NCBI RefSeq assembly: GCF_007860185.1
Contig: NZ_SJPY01000006.1
Span: 238,059-302,058 of the forward strand
DNA length: 64,000 nucleotides
Direction of reading: 5' to 3'
Source of the DNA: Novipirellula aureliae
Lineage (GTDB): Bacteria > Planctomycetota > Planctomycetia > Pirellulales > Pirellulaceae
Positions 18,967 through 25,703 of this stretch are shown one piece after another. How positions within the stretch are numbered: position 1 is the first letter of the stretch; every line of letters starts with the position of its first letter. The notes beneath the pieces are model-generated. The model made no database searches, was not told where the DNA came from, and saw nothing but the letters and a program-made list of their open reading frames with translations. A program made the translations under genes and the position numbers.

Positions 18967-20964
18967 ATGAACGGACCAAATGCCACCCTAAACGCTCTAG
19001 CCTTCCTGTTCTGGCTACTCCCATTCGAACCAGGGGTGGCCGACTCCCCTCCTCGAGACTTTAGCGACTTTACGCCATCACAACTCAAGCGTCGGCTTGT
19101 GGAGATCGACGAGGCCGTTGTGAAGTTGCCAACACTCAGCCTCTCGGGTGGCGTGGGTCCAATCGGATTTCGCTCGATGTCGTTTGAGAACGCCAAGACC
19201 CGAATATGGGCTCAAATCGATCTCGAAGAAGAGCATTCCATCGACCAAATCGTGTTGGTACCGACGATTTGGCGCGATGCCAAAACGGGTTTTGTTGCCG
19301 ACGGATTCCCCCGTGAATTTGAAGTGATCGTCGGAACCGATCGTGATTCTAGCGGCGTCGTTGTCGCCCGAATCGATGACAAATCCTCCCTACTTCCACG
19401 CATCGCCCCGGTCATCATCGATCTGCCCCATCGGACGAAAGCCTCTTGGGTGCGGGTTGTCGCTCTTACATTGTCGCGGCGAATATGGGATGGCAATTTC
19501 AATCTCCAGCTCTCGGAGATACTCGTCTTCAGCGGCGAAGAGAACGTCGCGTTGCACAAACAGGTATCGGTATCGGACGATGCGCACAAGGGATCGAAGT
19601 CATTGCAAAAAGATTTCCTGGTTGACGGATCACTTCCCTACCTAATGGATGCGGCAAAGGGGAAGAAAAGTATCGCGTTTGTCAGTTACGTTGAAGTCGG
19701 CAAACAGCTCGAACTGACCATCGACTTAGGCAAGGTCCTACCAGTCGACCGCATCCACCTGCACGGTCCCGATCTCAGCGATACCGTCCCCCAATCTGTA
19801 TCATCCGACTACGGAATCCCAAGGCATATTCAAATTCTCGGGGCCAGCCAAGAAGACTTCTCTGACGCGGTGACGCTATGTGAAATGAATCTTGAATCCG
19901 TTTACGACATCGCGCCCATCATCATGAAACGATTTCCTGTCGTCGATTGCCGGTACGTTCGGATCGTCGGAAGTGACTCGGCGCGCAACGCAATCGACCA
20001 AAATTCAGAATCCCCAAATGGATACGCTGAGATTGAAGTGTTTTCTGAAGGAGTCAACGTTGCGTTCGAGAAACCGGTCACCATCACCCCCCCCCAAACG
20101 ACGCAGCGCCGGCATCTGTCCGCGCTGACCGATGGCTTCAATTTCTATGGTGAAATCCTACCTATTCGCGGTTGGCTTGAGGGTCTTGCGGAGCGGCACG
20201 ATTTGGAAACTCAGCGCCCGTTTATCGCTCGCGAGCTCAATCAACGCTACGAACAACAGGCTGCGAACTTAGAACGCATGACTTGGCTGGCAGTGATCTT
20301 GGCCGTGGGAATCGGGTTCACCGTGCTATTGAGTCGGATGGTTCAAATGCGGCAACTCAACGAAATCAAAAGGCGGTTTGCTGCCGATCTTCATGACGAA
20401 CTTGGCGCCAACCTGCATACCATCGGATTGCTCAGCGATCTTGCGGACGATGTAAAGGAGTCCCCTGAAGACCTATCAACGTTCCTGCAAAGGATTCGCG
20501 GCCTCACCGAAAGGACAGGCGTGGCAATGCGTCATTGCACCGACATGCAGAATTCCAGTGAACTGTATGCCGGGTTCCAGACTGACATGTACCGGACTGC
20601 GGAGCGAATTGCCGTCAACTTGGAGCACGACCTCCTGGTCACGGGCGAACCCCACTTGAATCGACTGAAACCGCAAACGCGATTCGACCTGTTCCTGTTC
20701 TACAAAGAATGCCTGGTCAACATTTGCCGGCACTCAGGGGCGACTCAGCTGGTAACGCGTCTTGCAGGATCCGAAAAGGAGGTCAATCTGACAGTTAGCG
20801 ATAACGGAATCGGACTCTCCGGCAGCACTGCCAAAGGCGTCCCACCATCGCTTCGGCGCCGAGCAAAATTGCTGGGCGCGAAGATTTCGGTCGATTGTCC
20901 TACCGAGGGCGGCACCTGTATCCAGCTCTCGTTACGATCACGTCGCTGGGGATTTCGACGATGA
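18967..20964 (+). CDS. Membrane sensor histidine kinase with two discoidin-like sensor domains
   Basis: 665 residues from the ATG at 18967, which starts a signal/anchor-like segment (NALAFLFWLLPFEPGVA). Residues ~55-205 and ~220-400 each look like F5/8-type C (discoidin, CBM32-like) beta-sandwiches: WAQIDLEEEHSIDQIVLVPT and LELTIDLGKVLPVDRIHLHG. A membrane helix (WLAVILAVGIGFTVLLSRM) spans about 439-457. The cytoplasmic part is a NarL-type kinase: FAADLHDELGANLH with phospho-acceptor His476, NICRHSGA (N box, Asn585), and VSDNGIGLSG (about 610-619). Inference: extracellular discoidin domains may sense released sugars or polysaccharide. No intact response regulator follows; see the overlapping remnant. 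It is the only regulatory gene in the window. Confidence 0.9.
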   Translation: MNGPNATLNALAFLFWLLPFEPGVADSPPRDFSDFTPSQLKRRLVEIDEAVVKLPTLSLSGGVGPIGFRSMSFENAKTRIWAQIDLEEEHSIDQIVLVPTIWRDAKTGFVADGFPREFEVIVGTDRDSSGVVVARIDDKSSLLPRIAPVIIDLPHRTKASWVRVVALTLSRRIWDGNFNLQLSEILVFSGEENVALHKQVSVSDDAHKGSKSLQKDFLVDGSLPYLMDAAKGKKSIAFVSYVEVGKQLELTIDLGKVLPVDRIHLHGPDLSDTVPQSVSSDYGIPRHIQILGASQEDFSDAVTLCEMNLESVYDIAPIIMKRFPVVDCRYVRIVGSDSARNAIDQNSESPNGYAEIEVFSEGVNVAFEKPVTITPPQTTQRRHLSALTDGFNFYGEILPIRGWLEGLAERHDLETQRPFIARELNQRYEQQAANLERMTWLAVILAVGIGFTVLLSRMVQMRQLNEIKRRFAADLHDELGANLHTIGLLSDLADDVKESPEDLSTFLQRIRGLTERTGVAMRHCTDMQNSSELYAGFQTDMYRTAERIAVNLEHDLLVTGEPHLNRLKPQTRFDLFLFYKECLVNICRHSGATQLVTRLAGSEKEVNLTVSDNGIGLSGSTAKGVPPSLRRRAKLLGAKISVDCPTEGGTCIQLSLRSRRWGFRR

Positions 20965-21238
20965 TGTCCCCAACTCGGTACGACGCAACCTCGTCCCAAA
21001 CGAGCGATTCTACCCAACAGATTGGATTGCCTCACCCCCCTAAAGAATGTACAGACGACCATCATCCATTCCACCGATTTCCAAAAGTCAATCTTCAGGC
21101 ATAATGGACGGCGTGCTGCCGCTGTTGGTTGTTAAGCGTCAACACTACCCCGACCTTGCCGGAAACGATAAATTCGTTTCCCGTCCTCCCGCCAAGTGCG
21201 AGATGCTAATCTCACTTTCCTTCGGGTCGCGCCGGTGA
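20961..21238 (+). pseudogene. Possible remnant of the kinase's response regulator
   Basis: An ATG at 20961 overlaps the kinase stop in an ATGA, the usual coupling of kinase and regulator genes. The frame ends after 47 codons with a sequence including CTDDHHPFHRF, which resembles the acidic-pair start of receiver domains (V.DDH..FR). About 20 bases on, in another frame, comes MDGVLPLLVVKRQHYPDLAG, which resembles the post-phosphoaspartate segment ('MDG.....IK..YPDL'). If so, the region between is deleted and the output domain is lost. The gap to 21419 holds no other gene. Evidence is motif resemblance only. Confidence 0.35.
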
Positions 21239-21419
21239 GCGTTCTGGAAAATTGGCTTTCGAAACGAGCTTGCACGTGCGGCCATTACCAACGAGTCGTC
21301 GGTTTTATGCAAGTCACCCTAGCGATCCTCACCAGACGGGTGGACTTCGGAAATCCAGCGACCGCAGATAAATCAATGATAGAAATTTCAAAATTTGTCC
21401 AACTTGAAGTGAGCACCCG

Positions 21420-22769
21420 ATGAAGACAACTTGTAGATGGATGACGATAGGATGCCTCTTGCTGTTGGTGTCGATGCCTGCCGCCCGTGGGCAATGGGAA
21501 GCGAGCAAGGAAGGGTTGGTCAACGCCGCGGAGCGCGAAGAGGAGTTTATGGACTGGGGCCTCGGTATGTTTATCCATTGGTCATTGGATTCACAACTGG
21601 GATCGGTCATCAGTCACTCCATGGTAGGAGCGAATGAAAAATACCTAGATCGCTTCATCAACGACCTGCCGAAAACCTTCAATCCAAAGCGATACGATCC
21701 GGACGAGTGGATGGATATCGCCCAACTGGCCGGTGTCAAATACATGGTCTTAACCACCAAACACCACAGTGGTTTTTGTCTTTGGGACTCCAAGACGACC
21801 GACTTTGACATCATGAACACGCCGTACAAGAAGGACATTGTGCGTGAGTATGTCGATGCCTGTCGCAAGCGAGGTCTGAAGGTTGGCTTCTATTTTTCGC
21901 CCGAGGATTTCTATTTTCTGCACCAGCAAGGGCATGTGGTTCGCAGGAGTGGCGACCATTCCAGGATTTCCAAGAACCAGGAACTGCTCGATTACGACAA
22001 GCAGCAAATGAAGGAACTACTGACAAACTACGGACCCATTGATGTTGTTTTTCTAGATGCGTTCGACAATGCACAAATCCGAGATTACGTCCATGAGTTG
22101 CAGCCCAATTGCCTTGTAACGCGAGGCGAGATGGCGACGCCGGAACAAAAAATCCCGGATGCTCCTATCCCTGGACCCTGGGAATCCTGCTTCACACTCG
22201 GGACACAGTGGCAATTCAAACCTACCAATGAAGAATACAAGAGCGGTGGAAAACTGATTGAGATGTTGATTGAGACCCGAGCTAAGGGAGGCAATTTATT
22301 GATCAATGTCGGCCCCGAGCCCTCTGGAATCATTCCGTTTGAGCAGGAACGTGTGTTCCGTGAATTGGCTCTTTGGATGTTCATCAACGACGAGGCGATC
22401 CACAACGTGCGTCCCTGCAAAGTCGTGGGCGAAGACAACGTCTGGTACACCCAATCCAAGGATGGAAAATGCGTCTACGTATTCATGACGGAATTCACTG
22501 GCAAGGATCGTTGGAAGCACGGCGAACGCAAGAACATCGTTTTAAAGAATTGGAAAGCAACGGACCAATCCAAAGTATCGGTTCTGGGGCAAAACGACAA
22601 AGTGTTGGAATACAACCCCAAAGCGGATCCGACGTCACGAGTCAAACAGACCGACGCCGGAATCGAACTCTCCATCATGCGAGCCCAACGTATCTACAAC
22701 AACAAGGCTTGGCCCAACACCGTGGTCCTTAAGCTTGAGAATGTTGAATTTGTAGGAAACACAGATTAG
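21420..22769 (+). CDS. Secreted GH29 alpha-L-fucosidase (tandem copy 1)
   Basis: 449 residues; signal peptide about residues 1-24 (LLLLVSMPAARGQ). GH29 motifs: GLGMFIHWSLDSQLGSV, LTTKHHSGFCLWDSKTTDFD, GLKVGFYFSPEDFYF, and IDVVFLDAFDN, in which the Asp is the expected nucleophile. GNLLINVGPEPSG follows. The nucleophile stands in FLD rather than the WFD of the other two GH29 genes here, and the GSVISHSM stretch after the N-terminal strand is shared only with the next gene. The two form a tandem duplicate with a distinct substrate range likely. First gene of the long plus-strand run. Confidence 0.92.
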   Translation: MKTTCRWMTIGCLLLLVSMPAARGQWEASKEGLVNAAEREEEFMDWGLGMFIHWSLDSQLGSVISHSMVGANEKYLDRFINDLPKTFNPKRYDPDEWMDIAQLAGVKYMVLTTKHHSGFCLWDSKTTDFDIMNTPYKKDIVREYVDACRKRGLKVGFYFSPEDFYFLHQQGHVVRRSGDHSRISKNQELLDYDKQQMKELLTNYGPIDVVFLDAFDNAQIRDYVHELQPNCLVTRGEMATPEQKIPDAPIPGPWESCFTLGTQWQFKPTNEEYKSGGKLIEMLIETRAKGGNLLINVGPEPSGIIPFEQERVFRELALWMFINDEAIHNVRPCKVVGEDNVWYTQSKDGKCVYVFMTEFTGKDRWKHGERKNIVLKNWKATDQSKVSVLGQNDKVLEYNPKADPTSRVKQTDAGIELSIMRAQRIYNNKAWPNTVVLKLENVEFVGNTD

Positions 22770-22815
22770 TCCATCTAAAAATGGGTTCAATCAATCGCGA
22801 CAATCTTTCGACCAA

Positions 22816-22870
22816 ATGACGGGGATTCAAATGACCAGGATTCAAATGACGGGGATTCAAATGACCGGAA
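22816..22870 (+). repeat. 15-bp tandem repeat at the 5' edge of the second GH29 gene
   Basis: Three copies plus part of a fourth of a 15-mer (atgacggggattcaa, with atgaccaggattcaa as second copy) at 22816-22830, 22831-22845, 22846-22860 and 22861-22870. The unit is a multiple of three and stays in frame with the fucosidase, so it could encode MTGIQ repeats if translation started upstream. It lies before the start I prefer (22879). Confidence 0.85.
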
Positions 22871-22878
22871 CTGCAAAA

Positions 22879-24234
22879 ATGATGAGAACACTCACAGCGT
22901 TAAGCTTCGCCTTTTTAGCTCTATGCACTTTGGCACCCTGCCAAGCGCAGAGGTTCAGTAAGCCTCGATTAGAAGGCGACCTGAGGAACGACCCAGCATT
23001 GGAAGATGAGTTCATGGATTGGGGGCTAGGCATATTTGTGCATTGGTCGTTCGATTCCCAGCTTGGATCCGTTATCAGCCATTCGATGGACTATGCCTCG
23101 CGTGACTACCTGGATCGCTACGTCAACGAGTTGCCGAAAACGTTCAATCCGACGCAGTACGATCCGGACAAATGGATGGAAATTGCCAAACTGGCGGGAG
23201 CCAAGTACATGGTCTTCACCACCAAGCACCACAGCGGATTCTGCATGTGGGATACGAAGACCACTGATTTCAACATCATGAACACACCGTATGGCAAAGA
23301 CATCGTCGGAGAGTACGTGGAAGCCTGCCGACGCCATGGTTTGAAGGTCGGATACTACTATTCACCCGAGGATTTCGCGTTCCATTATGAGCGTGATGTG
23401 CCAGCACGTGGCGGGGTGGAGGCAGGTAAGTATCACGATGAATTGGTTGCCTATACCAAGAAGCACTTGGACGAACTTTTCTCCAACTATGGAGAGATCG
23501 ACGTGATCTTTTTGGATGGTGGACACAAAGGCGAACTTGCGCAATACGTCCATGAGATTGCGCCACGCTGTTTGGTGACTCGCGGCGAGATGGTAACTCC
23601 CGAGCAAAGACTGCCGCCGGACCCGATTCTTGGTCCTTGGGAAACCTGCTTTACGCTGGGCAATCAATGGCAATACAAGCCCACCAATGAGGACTATAAG
23701 TCTGGCACGCGACTGATCAACATGTTGATTGAAACCCGCGCTAAAGGTGGCAACCTCCTGATCAACATGGGCCCCATGCCATCGGGGATTGTCCCGCTCG
23801 AGCAAGAGGAACGTTTCCGAGAATTGGCGCTTTGGATGTTTGTCAACAACGAGGCCATCTATGACATTCGCCCATGTGTCGTGGCAGGCGACAAGGATGT
23901 GTACTACACCCAATCCAAGGATGGAAAATATGTCTACGCCTTCTTGACCGGATTGACAGATGACGATCCAAATGGCGGCACCCAATGGGGCAGATCGGCA
24001 AGAAAGGACGTCCTGCTCAAACAACTGAAGTCGACCCCCGATACCCAAATTAGCGTTCTCGGCCAGGAGCATCGAATGGAGAAATTCACGTCGAGGCATG
24101 ATATCGGAACGCGGTTTAAACAGACCGATGCCGGACTAGAGGTCTCGGCCGTGCGAGCTCAGCGCCTTTACAACAACCGTCGTTGGCCCAACGCCGTCGT
24201 CCTGCGACTCGAGAATGTCGAATTTGTTGACTGA
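22879..24234 (+). CDS. Secreted GH29 alpha-L-fucosidase (tandem copy 2)
   Basis: 451 residues from the ATG at 22879 (ATG again at 22882). That start opens a normal signal peptide, MMRTLTALSFAFLALCTL to CQAQ; the frame is open back to 22816 through a 15-bp tandem repeat that would give an odd leader. Motifs: GLGIFVHWSFDSQLGSV, FTTKHHSGFCMWDTKTTDFN, GLKVGYYYSPEDFAF, IDVIFLDGGHK (nucleophile Asp), GNLLINMGPMPSG. Closely related to the preceding gene across its whole length, so a tandem duplication; the loop after FLDG differs, which may tune specificity. The spacing is 109 bp. Confidence 0.92.
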   Translation: MMRTLTALSFAFLALCTLAPCQAQRFSKPRLEGDLRNDPALEDEFMDWGLGIFVHWSFDSQLGSVISHSMDYASRDYLDRYVNELPKTFNPTQYDPDKWMEIAKLAGAKYMVFTTKHHSGFCMWDTKTTDFNIMNTPYGKDIVGEYVEACRRHGLKVGYYYSPEDFAFHYERDVPARGGVEAGKYHDELVAYTKKHLDELFSNYGEIDVIFLDGGHKGELAQYVHEIAPRCLVTRGEMVTPEQRLPPDPILGPWETCFTLGNQWQYKPTNEDYKSGTRLINMLIETRAKGGNLLINMGPMPSGIVPLEQEERFRELALWMFVNNEAIYDIRPCVVAGDKDVYYTQSKDGKYVYAFLTGLTDDDPNGGTQWGRSARKDVLLKQLKSTPDTQISVLGQEHRMEKFTSRHDIGTRFKQTDAGLEVSAVRAQRLYNNRRWPNAVVLRLENVEFVD

Positions 24235-24237
24235 GAA

Positions 24238-24255
24238 AAACATTCGCGAATGTTT
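24238..24255. promoter_or_regulatory. 18-bp perfect palindrome
   Basis: AAACATTCGCGAATGTTT lies 3 bp after the GH29 stop and about 50 bp before the next gene. It has no loop and no T-run, so it is more like a protein-binding site than an intrinsic terminator. No second copy was noticed in the window. Confidence 0.3.
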
Positions 24256-24302
24256 GAACGAACCCGATCCCAAGAAAGAATCACCTCACCAATCGAAATA
24301 CA

Positions 24303-25442
24303 ATGAAAGCTCTTTTCATTAAGAAGTTAGCTACGATTTCTATCGTGCTTGCATGGTCGATACCCGCCCTGCACGCTGCCGATGGCTATCCACCATTCAG
24401 TTGGGATACAGTGCCAACCTACGCTCACATGGCGAATCGTTCTGATGATTTCACATCCGAGCAATTGGATTTCCTAGCGGAACATTTCGATTTCATCACC
24501 ATTGAGAAAGGGCAAGCGACGCGCAAGCACGGAAGCATGGATAAAGGCTTCGCAATCGCAGCGAAAGGGATTAAGCAGCGCAACCCCAACGCGAAGGTGC
24601 TGTTCTATTTGAACTCCACGATCAAAATTGGTGGTTATGAAGCTAACGAACGTTTTCCGATTGACGGAGAGTTGAAGAGCACCGAAGGGGAGAGACTGAC
24701 CATATTTGGAAGTATTCCCTTCTTTGATTTGACTCAACCGGAGGTGCGTACGTGGTGGGAGGATACGGCCCATGCGGCGGTTCGTGATTTAGGTGCGGAC
24801 GGGATCTTTATCGACGCGATCAACAAGATGAACAACGCCAATCGACGTCGGGTGCTGACTCCCCAAAAAATCGATGCGTTGAATACGGGCATACTTTCGA
24901 TGCTGAAGCAGACACGTGAAAAAATCGGATCATCGAAGCTGATGATTCAAAACGGAGTGCCACAAAAAGCAGACGATCCCGCCGCAGCACTGCTCGCGGT
25001 GAACGATGGCGCCATGGACGAACATTTTGTTAGCTCAACCAAGGTCAACAAAGAACAGTTGGCTGCGGACATGGAGGCGTTCCAAAAGCAGGCCAAGGCC
25101 GGAAAAGTGATGGTCTGCAAAACGTGGCCTGGCTTCGATTGGCGAGATAAAGAGTTAATGGGACAACCACGCGCAGAACGATCGCAACTCGCACGCGAGC
25201 GAATCACGTTCGCCTTGGCATGCTTTCTAGTCGTTGCTGAGCCGTACTCCTATTTTTGTTACACCTGGGGCTATCAAGGCGATGACACCGGAACATTCGA
25301 ATGGTATCCGGAATTAGACAAGCCACTTGGGCCACCCAAGGGCGATGCCCAACGGATAGGCTGGCAGTACACGCGTGAATTTGCTCACGCCGCAGTCTTT
25401 GTCGATATTGAAACCGGGGAAGCCCGAATTGATTGGAAGTAA
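24303..25442 (+). CDS. Exported TIM-barrel-like putative glycoside hydrolase (copy 2 of 3)
   Basis: 379 residues; signal peptide about 1-26 (SIVLAWSIPALHAA). Conserved with the copy at 1759-2973: PPFSWDTVPTYAHM, FDFITIEKGQATRKHG, KVLFYLNSTIK, VRTWWEDTAHAAV, DGIFIDAINK, and PYSYFCYTWGYQGDD, ending RIDWK. The Glu of IEK and the Asp of FID are again kept. Family resembles GHL15-type hypothetical glycosyl hydrolases; the reaction is unknown. It sits between the tandem fucosidases and the unassigned exported gene at 25703, and each of its relatives is also next to a GH29 gene, which hints at a shared substrate. Confidence 0.75.
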   Translation: MKALFIKKLATISIVLAWSIPALHAADGYPPFSWDTVPTYAHMANRSDDFTSEQLDFLAEHFDFITIEKGQATRKHGSMDKGFAIAAKGIKQRNPNAKVLFYLNSTIKIGGYEANERFPIDGELKSTEGERLTIFGSIPFFDLTQPEVRTWWEDTAHAAVRDLGADGIFIDAINKMNNANRRRVLTPQKIDALNTGILSMLKQTREKIGSSKLMIQNGVPQKADDPAAALLAVNDGAMDEHFVSSTKVNKEQLAADMEAFQKQAKAGKVMVCKTWPGFDWRDKELMGQPRAERSQLARERITFALACFLVVAEPYSYFCYTWGYQGDDTGTFEWYPELDKPLGPPKGDAQRIGWQYTREFAHAAVFVDIETGEARIDWK

Positions 25443-25595
25443 GCAAACGTGGGGATGGTAGTGATCGAGATCACTGAAACGCGATATCAGGAGTTACCGC
25501 TGATGACCACTTTAAGCGAGCCTTTTCCAAAGGCATTTTCCTTCCCGATGTGGAGATTCAACGAGATCTGTGACACGCTTCAACCAGGTCGATAG

Positions 25596-25703
25596 AGTTA
25601 TCGAGAAAGCGATGACGGCAAGCACAAGACGCCGGACCAGGTCATGGAAAAATTGCAAGCGGCCAGCGAAAAGAAAATTGCCAATCATTTTGGAAAAGAA
25701 TAA
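25596..25703 (+). pseudogene. C-terminal tail of a lost gene
   Basis: A startless open stretch encodes DDGKHKTPDQVMEKLQAASE followed by KKIANHFGKE and stops in TAATG, overlapping the next start codon. Stop/start overlap and a helical, coding-like tail suggest the end of a former operon gene whose body was deleted; sulfatases in this phylum can end in tails of this kind, but the match is only impressionistic. Confidence 0.35.

Noticed and set aside
20961..21104. Intact small gene translationally coupled to the kinase
   Set aside because: The 47-codon frame has low-complexity Ser/Thr/His content and receiver-like pieces continue in another frame, so a decayed response regulator is preferred.
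22816..22878. Extended N-terminus (MTGIQ repeats) of the second tandem GH29
   Set aside because: It would put a repetitive polar stretch before a normal signal peptide; the ATG at 22879 is simpler, though repeat-driven start changes are kept as a finding.
24238..24255. Intrinsic terminator after the GH29 tandem
   Set aside because: Perfect palindrome but with no loop and no following T-run; an operator-like site is a better reading.
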